A DNA stretch of 64,000 bases from the NCBI RefSeq assembly GCF_000384475.1, contig NZ_ARWB01000001.1, forward strand, positions 1,592,176-1,656,175. The letters are read 5' to 3'. Position numbers and translations under genes: made by a program. Origin of the DNA: Methylopila sp. M107 (lineage in GTDB: Bacteria; Pseudomonadota; Alphaproteobacteria; Rhizobiales; Methylopilaceae). Shown here one piece after another: positions 10,070-17,345 of the stretch. How positions within the stretch are numbered: the stretch's first letter is position 1; each line of letters opens with the position of its first letter. The notes under the pieces are model-generated. The model searched no databases and was not told the origin of the DNA. It saw only the letters and a list, made by a program, of their open reading frames with translations.

Positions 10070-10192
10070 CCCCCTCACCCGGCGATTCGCGCCGACCTCT
10101 CCCCGCTGGGGAGAGGTGAAGAAGCGGCGCCGCCCTCAACCTCTCCCCGGCGGGGAGAGGTCGGATGACTGAAAGTCATCCGGGTGAGGGGG
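10070..10192. repeat. Intergenic palindrome, family B copy 1
   Basis: An element with outer arms CCCCCTCACCCGG and CCGGGTGAGGGGG and two inner CCTCTCCCC/GGGGAGAGG hairpins. It sits between two convergent genes and could serve as a bidirectional transcription barrier. Full relatives lie at 19058, 22045, 23969 and 33227, with a half copy at 13200. Confidence 0.87.
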
Positions 10193-10263
10193 CCCTCGCG
10201 GATCAAGATTAAAGTCAGCGCGGATCGCCGACGTTGGCGGCTACTTGCGCAAGCCGCCGCGCC

Positions 10264-11091
10264 TCAGAGGCCCGTGGCCGCGAAGCGCTTCCAGTCGGCG
10301 GCGGCGCCCATGAACACGTTCTGGTCGACATTGCCGACCACGCCCGGCGTCCGGCCGGTCGCGGTGTGCTGCCAGAACGAGAACTTGCGCGACGGGTCGT
10401 ACTTGATGGTCGGATGGCCCGCGACGCTGCGCAGCCAGAAATGGTGGCCCGGGAACGCTCCGATCAGCCGGTCGCGGTGGAAGTCGACGCTGGTGTAGAT
10501 CATTGGGCGCTTGCCGTAGCGCTTCTCGATGATCTTCAGGAAGGTGCGCATCTCGTAATGCACCTCCTCGACCGGCGGCCGCTTCTTGCAGCTCGGCGAC
10601 AGGTGGTTCCACTCCATGTCGAGCACCATGGGCAGGGCCTGCGGGTCGACCGGCACGTTCTTGATGAACCAGGCGGCCTGCTCGGCGCCGGTGCGGCAGA
10701 AATAATAGAAGTGATAGGCGCCGCGCGGCATGCCGGCGGCCTTCGCGGCGGCCCAGTTCTCGGCGAAGCGGTCGTCGACGCGGTCGCCGCCCTCGGTGGC
10801 CTTGATGTAGGCGAAGCTCACGCCCGAGGCGCGCACCGCGTCCCAGTTCACCGTGGTCTGGAACTTCGAGACGTCGATGCCCTTGATGGCGTGGTCGTCC
10901 GGCGTGGTGACGCGGCCCGACATCGGGTCGTAGAGCCCGACGCCCCGCTCGACCGACGTGTTGAGCGCGGTGCGCTCGACCTCGACGCCGCCGCCCGCGA
11001 CCGCCGAGCAGCCTCCGAGCGCGAGCGCGCCGGCCACGAGCGTTCCACGCAGGGCGCCGGCCAGGCGGCCGCGACTCTTCCCGATGATCAT
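10264..11091 (-). CDS. GH25 lysozyme-like lipoprotein
   Basis: A 275-residue murein hydrolase of glycoside hydrolase family 25. The N-terminus has a lipoprotein signal ending ALALGGC, so Cys28 is probably lipidated. The catalytic barrel starts at GIDVSKFQ (about 69) and continues with FAYIKATEGGDRVDD, GAYHFYYFC and LPMVLDMEWN, whose Asp/Glu pair is catalytic in GH25. RPMIYTSVDFH and FSFWQHT follow. A role in cell-wall remodelling is expected. No phage genes are nearby, so this looks like a host enzyme. The small exported-protein gene upstream starts 229 bp away and is on the same strand. Confidence 0.93.
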   Translation of the reverse strand: MIIGKSRGRLAGALRGTLVAGALALGGCSAVAGGGVEVERTALNTSVERGVGLYDPMSGRVTTPDDHAIKGIDVSKFQTTVNWDAVRASGVSFAYIKATEGGDRVDDRFAENWAAAKAAGMPRGAYHFYYFCRTGAEQAAWFIKNVPVDPQALPMVLDMEWNHLSPSCKKRPPVEEVHYEMRTFLKIIEKRYGKRPMIYTSVDFHRDRLIGAFPGHHFWLRSVAGHPTIKYDPSRKFSFWQHTATGRTPGVVGNVDQNVFMGAAADWKRFAATGL

Positions 11092-11152
11092 GTCCCCGAC
11101 CGCTCCAGTCCTGTGCGCCGGAACCCTAGTCGGGTCCCCCGGCGAAATCGTG

Positions 11153-11320
11153 TCACTGACGCGTGAGCAGAGCCTGTTCGACCGACTTCTTCAAATCCGC
11201 GACCTTGACGACGTCGCGCGGCGCGTCGCCATACGGCTGGGTCGCCACCGTCAAGAGTCCGCCCATCAGGCTCGCAAAAACCAGGCAACCCGCAAGCCGC
11301 GCGATCATCGGATCGACCAT
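11153..11320 (-). CDS. Small exported protein, unknown
   Basis: A 55-residue frame, MVDPMIARLAGCLVFASLMG and so on. It has a convincing signal peptide or N-terminal membrane helix (IARLAGCLVFASLMGGLLTVA) followed by a short charged tail (DVVKVADLKKSVEQALL). An AGG-type ribosome-binding site sits about 8 nt before the ATG. It lies between mgtE (97 bp upstream) and the GH25 lipoprotein gene, all on the same strand. No family is recognised. The call rests on the signal sequence, the RBS and an otherwise unexplained gap. Confidence 0.5.
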   Translation of the reverse strand: MVDPMIARLAGCLVFASLMGGLLTVATQPYGDAPRDVVKVADLKKSVEQALLTRQ

Positions 11321-11417
11321 TTGTCTGACCTCGTGTCGTTTTGGACACAGTCAGACTACGTTTAAAATTGTCGCCAAACCCTTAACGCCCCAGTCACCAT
11401 GCGCTCGAACCACGGCG

Positions 11418-12845
11418 TCAGGATACCCCGCCGAGGCCGAACCACCAGGTCGCGAGGCCGAGAAAGGCGAAGAAGCCGACCATGTCGGTGACGGTCGTCA
11501 GGAACACGCTGGAGGCGACGGCGGGATCGGCCTTCAGCTTGTCGAGCGCGATCGGAATCAGGATGCCGAACAGGCCGGCGCACACCAGGTTGACCACCAT
11601 CGCGGTGCCGATGATCGCGCCGAGCTGGGCGTTCTTGAACCAGAGCCCCGCGATGATCGCGACCACGATCGCGAGCACCGAGCCGTTGGCGAGCCCGACC
11701 AGCGTTTCGCGGCGGACAAGGCGGCGGGCGTTGTGTCCGCCGATCTCGCGGGTCGCAAGCGCGCGGACCGCGACCGTCATGGTCTGGGTGCCGGCGTTGC
11801 CGCCCATCGAGGCGACGATCGGCATCAGCACCGCGAGCGCCACCATCTGCTCGATGGTCGCCTCGAACAGCCCGATGACGCTGGCCGACAGGAACGCCGT
11901 CACGAGGTTGATCAGCAGCCACGGGATGCGGCTGCGCGCCGTGTACATCACCGTGTCGGATATCTCTTCGTCGCCCGTCACGCCGCCAAGCGCGCGAAGG
12001 TCCTCGTCGGCCTCCTCCTCGATGACGTCGACGATGTCGTCGACCATCAGCACGCCGACCAGCCGCTCGTTCTCGTCGATGACCGCGCAGGAGACGAGGT
12101 TGTAGCGCTCGAAGGTGCGCGCCGCGGACTCCTGGTCCTCGGTCGCCTTGATGGTGCGCGGGTCTTCCTCGAGGATTTCCGACAGCAGCTTGCTGCGGCG
12201 CGTCCTAAGCAGCCTGTCGAGCGGAACGGAGCCGACCAGCTTGTAGGTCGGGTCGACCACGAACACCTCGTAGAAGGTGTCGGGCAGCTCCTGCGCGTCG
12301 GCGATGTAGTCGATGGTGTGCCCGACGGTCCAGAACGCCGGCGCCGCGACGAACTCCGTCTGCATGCGGCGGCCGGCGGAATCTTCCGGGTAGTCGAGGC
12401 TGCGCGTGAGCGCGAGGCGCTCCAGCGCCGGCAGCTGGGCGAGAATCTTGTCGCGGTCGACCTGGTCGAGGTCTTCGAGGATGTAGACCGCGTCGTCCGA
12501 TTCGAGCTCGCGCACGCCCTCCGCGACGGTCTCGGGCGCGAGCTCCTCGAGCAACTGGACGCGGACGGTCTCGTCGATCTCGGTCAGCGCCGCGAAATCG
12601 AAGTCCTTGCCGAGCATCTCGACCAGTTTTGGCCGGTCGTCGTGCTCGAGCGTCTCGATCAGGTCGCCGAGGTCGGATTCGTGCAGGTCGCCGGCGAGCT
12701 CGCGCACGCGCTCGGCGTCGTTCGCGCCGATCGCGTCGGCGACGCCGTCGACGAAATCGGCGACGAGCCGGCCTTCGTCGTCGCGAATCTCGTTGTCATC
12801 CTCGGGGCCGGGGCCGGCGTCGCGGGTCTGGTCGTCGGCGGCCAT
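11418..12845 (-). CDS. mgtE: Magnesium transporter MgtE
   Basis: A 475-residue Mg2+ channel. The acidic N-terminal MgtE_N domain comes first (RELAGDLHESDLGDLIETLE, about 34-53), with repeated LEELAPE/VAEGVRELESDDAVYILEDL helices. Two CBS domains follow (about 150-270), then a five-helix membrane domain containing MPIVASMGGNAGTQTMTVAVRALA. That block includes the conserved pore segment with GGNAGTQ. The ATG at 12845 is preferred to the upstream in-frame ATG at 12917, because the extension is proline-rich and family members begin close to this point. No M-box-like leader was recognised; a tRNA terminator lies directly upstream. Confidence 0.95.
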   Translation of the reverse strand: MAADDQTRDAGPGPEDDNEIRDDEGRLVADFVDGVADAIGANDAERVRELAGDLHESDLGDLIETLEHDDRPKLVEMLGKDFDFAALTEIDETVRVQLLEELAPETVAEGVRELESDDAVYILEDLDQVDRDKILAQLPALERLALTRSLDYPEDSAGRRMQTEFVAAPAFWTVGHTIDYIADAQELPDTFYEVFVVDPTYKLVGSVPLDRLLRTRRSKLLSEILEEDPRTIKATEDQESAARTFERYNLVSCAVIDENERLVGVLMVDDIVDVIEEEADEDLRALGGVTGDEEISDTVMYTARSRIPWLLINLVTAFLSASVIGLFEATIEQMVALAVLMPIVASMGGNAGTQTMTVAVRALATREIGGHNARRLVRRETLVGLANGSVLAIVVAIIAGLWFKNAQLGAIIGTAMVVNLVCAGLFGILIPIALDKLKADPAVASSVFLTTVTDMVGFFAFLGLATWWFGLGGVS

Positions 12846-12950
12846 GCGCGCACCCGGAGACTGGAGGAGGAAAAGCGGCGTCGGCGGGGGTTTAGGAGGT
12901 CTTTCGCACTGCGGCAACCGGATACGGGAGGCCTGTCGGGCGGCCGAAAT

Positions 12951-12988
12951 GAAAAGCCCCCGGCGAGCGACGCTCCCGGGGGCTTTTC
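12951..12988 (-). terminator. Terminator downstream of tRNA-Leu(GAG)
   Basis: A perfect 13-bp stem, GAAAAGCCCCCGG / CCGGGGGCTTTTC, with a 12-nt loop. U-runs occur on both strands, so it can act in both directions. It lies about 30 bp beyond the CCA end of the tRNA on the minus strand. Confidence 0.85.
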
Positions 12989-13019
12989 AGAGCGGATGAG
13001 GTTCCGCTCACGTTTTGCT

Positions 13020-13104
13020 TGGTGCGGTCGAGAAGACTCGAACTTCCACGGGTTGCCCCACAGCGACCTCAACGCTGCGCGTCTACCAGTTCCGCCACGA
13101 CCGC
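13020..13104 (-). tRNA. tRNA-Leu (GAG)
   Basis: Class II tRNA with a long variable arm. On the minus strand the 5' acceptor GCGGTCG pairs with CGACCGC before the encoded ACCA end. D-arm TGGCGGAACTGGTAGACGC, anticodon loop TTGAGGT (anticodon GAG) and T-loop GTTCGAGTC are all visible. Confidence 0.95.
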
Positions 13105-13199
13105 GGCGGCGTGCTGATAACAAATCGGTTCGGGGACCACAAGCGATGAGACGCCGATATCACGCGGCAATCGTTTGTGAGGCGAAGCGCGGTTCTTGA

Positions 13200-13220
13200 C
13201 CTCTCCCCGACGGGGAGAGG
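13200..13220. repeat. Family B half-element
   Basis: A single CCTCTCCCC / GGGGAGAGG hairpin like the inner units of family B, without the outer arms. It lies between the tRNA-Leu promoter region and the 3' end of fliN. Confidence 0.6.
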
Positions 13221-13264
13221 TAAGGGCGGCGTCCCGCTTTAGAAGCGCTTTCCCTGTGCCGATA

Positions 13265-13543
13265 TCACGCGGCTTCGGCGAGGCCGTCGTTTTCAGGCTC
13301 CGTGCGGCCCGCCTGATCGGCCATCAGCAGCTCGGTGATCTCGACCGCGACGCGCTCGCCGTCGACGAACACGCGGCCGAGCGCGATCGGATGGTCGTTG
13401 ACGAGAATCGTCACCTGATCGGTCTCGTAGGCGTCGAGCTCGATCACCGCGCCGCGGCCGAGCCGCAGCAATTGATGGATCGGCATCCGGGTCGAACCGA
13501 GCACGACGGAAAGCTCGAGGTTGACCTTCTCGATCGGCGGCAC
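13265..13543 (-). CDS. fliN: Flagellar motor switch protein FliN-like (stand-alone)
   Basis: A 92-residue protein consisting almost entirely of one SpoA/FliN domain: VNLELSVVLGSTRMPIHQLL, LGRGAVIELD, VTILVNDHPIALGRVFVDG, RVAVEITELL. In the flagellar C-ring, FliN forms the base that binds export ATPase components and supports switching. The GTG start at 13543 is chosen because TTGGAGACG lies just upstream and the domain begins at residue 5. The gene is alone here, divergent from lipB with 72 bp between starts, and no other flagellar gene is in the window. Confidence 0.82.
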   Translation of the reverse strand: MPPIEKVNLELSVVLGSTRMPIHQLLRLGRGAVIELDAYETDQVTILVNDHPIALGRVFVDGERVAVEITELLMADQAGRTEPENDGLAEAA

Positions 13544-13615
13544 GAAACGTCGTCTCCAATGAGGTCCGCCGGTTTCGGCGGCCTTCCCGAACCTCAACAC
13601 GTCCGTGGTTAATCG

Positions 13616-14335
13616 ATGGTTGAACCGGCGGCGATCCGAACCCGCGACATGCTCGCCCCGACCCTGTTCGCGCCGGCGGGCTCGGCCCCGGTCGAGTGGC
13701 GCGTCTCGGACGCGCTGGTCGGCTACGAAGAGGCGGTCGCCGAGATGGAGGCGCGCGCCACCGCGATCGCGGAAGGCTCGGCGCCGGAGCTCGTCTGGCT
13801 GCTCGAGCATCCGCCGCTCTACACCGCCGGCACCAGCGCGAAGGCGGTCGACCTCGTCGCGCCGAACCGGCTGCCGGTGTTTTCGAGCGGCCGCGGCGGC
13901 CAGTACACCTATCACGGCCCCGGCCAGCGCATCGGCTACGTCATGCTCGACCTGAAGCGTCGCAGGCCCGACCTGCGCGCCTATGTCGCCGGCCTCGAAG
14001 CCTGGCTGATCGCGACGCTCGACCGCTTCGGCGTGCGCGGCGAACGGCGCGAGGACCGAGTCGGCGTCTGGGTGCGCCGGCCCGACCGCGGCCCCGGCGC
14101 GGAAGACAAGATCGCCGCGATCGGCGTGCGGGTGAAGCGCTGGGCGACGCTGCACGGCGTCAGCCTCAACGTCGAGCCGGACCTCACGCATTATGACGGC
14201 ATCGTCCCATGCGGCGTGCGCGACCACGGCGTGACGAGCCTCGCGGAGCTGGGGCGCGTCGTCTCCATGGCCGAGGTCGACATGGCGATGCGCGAGACGT
14301 TTCAGGAGATTTTCGGGGAGACGAGAGACCCGTAG
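13616..14335 (+). CDS. lipB: Octanoyl-[ACP]:protein N-octanoyltransferase
   Basis: Transfers octanoate from acyl carrier protein to the lipoyl domains of 2-oxoacid dehydrogenases and GcvH, the first step of lipoate synthesis. The 239-residue product shows [44 protein letters not shown] (catalytic Lys) and HGVSLNV, then [14 protein letters not shown] with the catalytic Cys. This is a complete LipB set. The first ATG (13616) has no strong SD; the ATG at 13649 is an alternative start that keeps all motifs. Confidence 0.95.
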   Translation: MVEPAAIRTRDMLAPTLFAPAGSAPVEWRVSDALVGYEEAVAEMEARATAIAEGSAPELVWLLEHPPLYTAGTSAKAVDLVAPNRLPVFSSGRGGQYTYHGPGQRIGYVMLDLKRRRPDLRAYVAGLEAWLIATLDRFGVRGERREDRVGVWVRRPDRGPGAEDKIAAIGVRVKRWATLHGVSLNVEPDLTHYDGIVPCGVRDHGVTSLAELGRVVSMAEVDMAMRETFQEIFGETRDP

Positions 14336-14344
14336 CGCTCTCGG

Positions 14345-14515
14345 TTCCTCCTCCGCTTTAGCGGGGGAGGGGGACCATGGCGATAGCCATGTGGAGGGGG
14401 CGACGTCTCGGGATGGCACTCTGGCTGAGACGCAGACGCTCTATGCCCTGCCCCCTCCACCGCGCGTTCCGCGCGGTCCCCCTCCCCCGTACTGCGCACA
14501 GAGGAGGATCAGGAA
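14345..14515. repeat. Intergenic palindromic repeat, family A copy 2
   Basis: A relative of 3736-3896. Outer arms TTCCTCCTCCGC and GGAGGATCAGGAA bracket GGGGGACCATGGCGATAGCC on the left and CCCCCTCCACCGCG on the right. It occupies the gap between convergent lipB and the DUF1467 gene. Confidence 0.85.
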
Positions 14516-14528
14516 GGACGCCGCCGCT

Positions 14529-14807
14529 TCAGTACGGCCGGTCGAACCGCGGCAGGAACGGCACGTCGTCGAGCCCGATCAGGTGGTAGGTCAGCACGGC
14601 GTAGACCGCGCCGAAGATTGCGCTCGCGACGAGCGTGGTCGCGAGAAAGGTGCGGCCGATGCGGAGCGACGCCGGCGCGCCGGAATCCGCGCCCGGCACG
14701 ACCGCGACGTCCTCGGCCCGCCCCTTGTTGGCGAACGGCAGCACCGCGAACAGGGTCGTCCACCAGATCACGAAATAGACAGCCGCCCAGCTGATCGCCG
14801 AGAGCAT
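14529..14807 (-). CDS. DUF1467 family membrane protein
   Basis: A 92-residue protein with two hydrophobic helices (WAAVYFVIWWTTLFAVLPF near the N-terminus and a second at about 55-75). The terminus LIGLDDVPFLPRFDRPY and the overall layout are typical of DUF1467, a small alphaproteobacterial inner-membrane family of unknown function. Its start overlaps the stop of the methylmalonyl-CoA epimerase gene by one base (TGATG). These two genes are common neighbours in Hyphomicrobiales, so they are likely cotranscribed. Confidence 0.85.
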   Translation of the reverse strand: MLSAISWAAVYFVIWWTTLFAVLPFANKGRAEDVAVVPGADSGAPASLRIGRTFLATTLVASAIFGAVYAVLTYHLIGLDDVPFLPRFDRPY

Positions 14808-15211
14808 CAGGCCTGCTCCAGCTCCACCAGCGTGCCGAGCATGTCCTTCGGGTGCAGGAACAGCACCGGCTTGCCATGCGCGCCGATCTTCGGCTCGCCG
14901 TCGCCGAGCACGCGGGCGCCCTGCGCCTTCAGCTGGTCGCGCGCCGCGATAATGTCGTCGACCTCGTAGCAGACATGGTGGATGCCGCCGGCCGGCGCGC
15001 GGTCGAGGAAGGCCTGGATCGGCGACTTCTCGCCCATCGGCTCCAGCAGCTCGATCTTGGTGTTGGGCAGTTCGATGAACACGACGCGCACGCCATGCGC
15101 AGGCTCCTCGGTCGCGGGCGTAACCTTGGCGCCGAGCGTGTCGCGATAGACCGCGGTCGCGGCCTCGAGGTCGGGCACGGCGATCGCGACGTGGTTCAGG
15201 CGGCCGATCAT
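14807..15211 (-). CDS. mce: Methylmalonyl-CoA epimerase
   Basis: Interconverts (R)- and (S)-methylmalonyl-CoA in propionate metabolism. The 134-residue protein is a vicinal-oxygen-chelate fold: RLNHVAIAVPDLEAATAVYRD, a central VVFIELPNTKIELLEP, GGIHHVCYEVDDI and VLFLHPKDMLGTLVELEQ. The metal ligands of this family (His near the N-terminus, Glu, His and Glu) are all present in those blocks. The start at 15211 follows a GGAGCGC ribosome-binding site; an in-frame ATG at 15307 would add non-family residues. Confidence 0.92.
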   Translation of the reverse strand: MIGRLNHVAIAVPDLEAATAVYRDTLGAKVTPATEEPAHGVRVVFIELPNTKIELLEPMGEKSPIQAFLDRAPAGGIHHVCYEVDDIIAARDQLKAQGARVLGDGEPKIGAHGKPVLFLHPKDMLGTLVELEQA

Positions 15212-15406
15212 GTCTTTGCGCTCCGGAAACTGCGGGCCTTGGACAGGCGCTCGACGCTTATCGGTCAAGAGCCATACACCACGCCCCGGCCCCGGGAAAC
15301 TGGCCAAGGGACTGGCTGGAGCACGCCTTCTTGCGCTCGAGACTGAACACGCCAGACTGCAGCGGTTGCGCGCCGCCAGGAACTCGCGCGCTTATATCGG
15401 CGAGCC

Positions 15407-16579
15407 ATGAAGACCAGATGCTACATCGTCCGGCGCGGATTGCTCAAGATGGCGGCGGCGCTCGGCGGAGCCGCCCTGCTCGGACCCCGCGCGGCCTCCG
15501 CCGCATCTGATGACAGCCGCGACGACGCCGACCCCCGCGCGCGCGCCCCCGCCGCCGATCCGCGTCTCGCCGAATACGAGATGCCGGTTGAAAGCGCGCC
15601 CCACGAGCGGACCTTCATGCAGTGGCCGGTGCTGCAGCGCGTCTATGACCGCCGCGACCTGCGGCGCGTGAAGGCGACGATCGCCAGGATCGCGAACGCG
15701 ATCGCGGAGTTCGAGCCCGTCGTGCTGCTCGCCTCCGGCGACGACGCGATGGACGCGCGCGCCGCGACCCGCAAGGCCGTCGAGATATGGGACATCCCGA
15801 CCGACGATCTCTGGTGCCGCGATTCGGGCCCGACATTCGTCAGGAACGCCGCGGGCGACCTCGCCGTCGCGCACATCCGTTTCAACGGCTGGGGCGGCAA
15901 GCAGCAGCACCGCAACGACGGCCGGATCGCCGAGACGATCGCGAAGCGGCTGGGCTTGCCCCTGCTCGAGACGGGGCTCGTCGGCGAACAGGGCGGCGTC
16001 GAACATGACGGCGCGGGGACGCTGCTCGCGCATGCGAGCTGCTGGGTCAATCCCAACCGCAGCCGCGAGAGCGCGGCCGAGATCGGCGACCGCCTGAAGG
16101 CGGCGCTCGGCGGGACGAAGATGATCTGGACGCCCGGCCTGAAAGGCCAGGACATCACCGACTACCACATCGACGCGCTGGCCCGCTTCGTCGCGCCGGG
16201 CCGACTGCTGATCCAGCTGCCGGAGAAGATCGACCGCTCCGATCCGTTCTCCGTCGCGGCCCTCCGGACCTACGAGCTGCTGAAGACCGAGCGCGACGCC
16301 AAGGGCCGGCCGCTCGAGCTGATCGTCATTCCCGAGCCCGTCGACATCCGGTCGAGGCAGGAGGATTTCGTGGCGAGCTATGTGAACCATTACGTCTGCA
16401 ACGGCGCGGTGATCGCCGCGCAGTTCGGCGACGCCAGGGCCGACGACGCAGCGAAGTCGCTGCTCGGCTCGCTCTATCCCGGACGCAAGATCGTGACGCT
16501 GGACGTCGACCCGCTCGGCGAGGCCGGCGGCGGAATCCACTGCGCGACCCAGCAGCAGCCGAAGGCGGGATCTATTTAA
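15407..16579 (+). CDS. Tat-exported agmatine deiminase family protein
   Basis: A 390-residue member of the peptidyl-arginine-deiminase/agmatine deiminase fold. Family blocks include HERTFMQWP, DDLWCRDSGPTFV, HIRFNGWGGK, TDYHIDALARF and the C-terminal GGIHCATQQQP with catalytic Cys379. Agmatine deiminase makes N-carbamoylputrescine. Here the usual GGN.H.DG block is altered (GGVEHDGAGT), so the substrate may differ. The N-terminus, VRRGLLKMAAALGGAALLG then ASA, is a twin-arginine signal, unusual for a family that is mostly cytoplasmic. It is divergent from mce, and its 3' end faces the toxin-antitoxin pair. Confidence 0.8.
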   Translation: MKTRCYIVRRGLLKMAAALGGAALLGPRAASAASDDSRDDADPRARAPAADPRLAEYEMPVESAPHERTFMQWPVLQRVYDRRDLRRVKATIARIANAIAEFEPVVLLASGDDAMDARAATRKAVEIWDIPTDDLWCRDSGPTFVRNAAGDLAVAHIRFNGWGGKQQHRNDGRIAETIAKRLGLPLLETGLVGEQGGVEHDGAGTLLAHASCWVNPNRSRESAAEIGDRLKAALGGTKMIWTPGLKGQDITDYHIDALARFVAPGRLLIQLPEKIDRSDPFSVAALRTYELLKTERDAKGRPLELIVIPEPVDIRSRQEDFVASYVNHYVCNGAVIAAQFGDARADDAAKSLLGSLYPGRKIVTLDVDPLGEAGGGIHCATQQQPKAGSI

Positions 16580-16591
16580 CGCGACGACGGG

Positions 16592-16984
16592 TCATCCCAA
16601 TCCGTAGCCGTCGCGAAGATTCGCCAGTTCATCGCCCTGAATTGCGAGCACGTTCGCTATCCGCGCGAACGCGTCGGCTGAAGGCCTACGCCGGCCGGCC
16701 TCCAGATCGGACACATAGCCCTGCGTCAGGCTGGTTTGCGCCGCCAGTTCGGCTTGCGTCAAACCGACGGTCTTGCGGCGCATCCGCAGATAATGCCCAC
16801 GGACCTCGTCCGGCGAGACAGCATGTCGGCGCCCGTCATCGGCGGCCTTGGCCGCATCGTAGGCGGCGACGTCGGCCGCGTCTTCCTCGGCCTCCTCAAT
16901 CCGCGCCAGAAGCGCGTCGTAATCGGCGCGGGAGAGGATCACCATCTCTTCGCCGGACGGCGTCGTGAATGTCTGAGCGTTCAT
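16592..16984 (-). CDS. Antitoxin-like protein with HTH-XRE domain
   Basis: A 130-residue protein. Its N-terminus, GEEMVILSRADYDALL, resembles Phd-type antitoxin segments. An acidic helix follows, then a helix-turn-helix domain (VGLTQAELAAQTSLTQGYVS, about 73-92, with DLEAGRRRPS after it) of the XRE family. It starts 21 bp downstream of a RelE/ParE-like toxin gene on the same strand, so it is the presumed antitoxin and autorepressor. The order toxin-then-antitoxin is the HigBA-type arrangement. Confidence 0.85.
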   Translation of the reverse strand: MNAQTFTTPSGEEMVILSRADYDALLARIEEAEEDAADVAAYDAAKAADDGRRHAVSPDEVRGHYLRMRRKTVGLTQAELAAQTSLTQGYVSDLEAGRRRPSADAFARIANVLAIQGDELANLRDGYGLG

Positions 16985-17005
16985 CGCGTCACTGCCCTCC
17001 TTGGC

Positions 17006-17251
17006 TCAACGATAGGTCGTGGTCTCACGCTTGCCGATATAGACGGCGAGAATGGTTTGGGCGTCCTGGTCGAAGAGCACGCGGTAGCGGCCGATGCGCA
17101 GCCGAAAGCCGTCGCGCCCGTGAAGACGCTTTACGTCGCCTGCGCCGGAGATGGCGTAGACAGCGAGGCCTTCGAACACCGTCTCACGCGCCGCGTCGGG
17201 CAGACCATCGAGTTGCCTTGCCGCCGCATGCGTGAAGACGATCGACCTCAT
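17006..17251 (-). CDS. RelE/ParE superfamily toxin
   Basis: An 81-residue protein with the RelE/ParE fold pattern: an N-terminal strand IVFTHAAARQLDGLP, a helix-rich middle, then GDVKRLHGRDGFRLRIGRYRVLF and a last strand ILAVYIGKRETTTY. These match small type II toxins. The chemistry (mRNA interferase or gyrase poison) cannot be told from sequence alone. It is the first gene of the module, and a TATAAT-containing palindrome lies about 36-50 bp upstream of its ATG. Confidence 0.87.
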   Translation of the reverse strand: MRSIVFTHAAARQLDGLPDAARETVFEGLAVYAISGAGDVKRLHGRDGFRLRIGRYRVLFDQDAQTILAVYIGKRETTTYR

Positions 17252-17286
17252 GCGCCGGAATATCGCACAATTATCGTACGCGCCAA

Positions 17287-17301
17287 AGCTATATTATAGC
17301 T
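17287..17301 (-). promoter_or_regulatory. Toxin-antitoxin promoter/operator palindrome
   Basis: A perfect 15-bp palindrome AGCTATATTATAGCT. It embeds the minus-strand -10 hexamer TATAAT (17298-17293), 42 bp upstream of the toxin start codon. Overlap of -10 and operator is the usual autoregulation layout of such modules. No clear -35 is seen. Confidence 0.6.
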
Positions 17302-17345
17302 AAATGCAGCGCGATCTGCGACCTCGCGGCGAAACGGCGTCCTAC

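Noticed and set aside
985-11091. Murein hydrolases (GH108, GH25) considered as prophage remnants
   Set aside because: One has a membrane anchor and the other a lipobox. No integrase, capsid, tail, holin or att site was seen nearby.
11163-13199. 678-codon plus-strand frame across mgtE and the tRNA-Leu
   Set aside because: It runs antisense to mgtE and through a tRNA gene; composition is shadow-like (Arg/Asp/His-rich).
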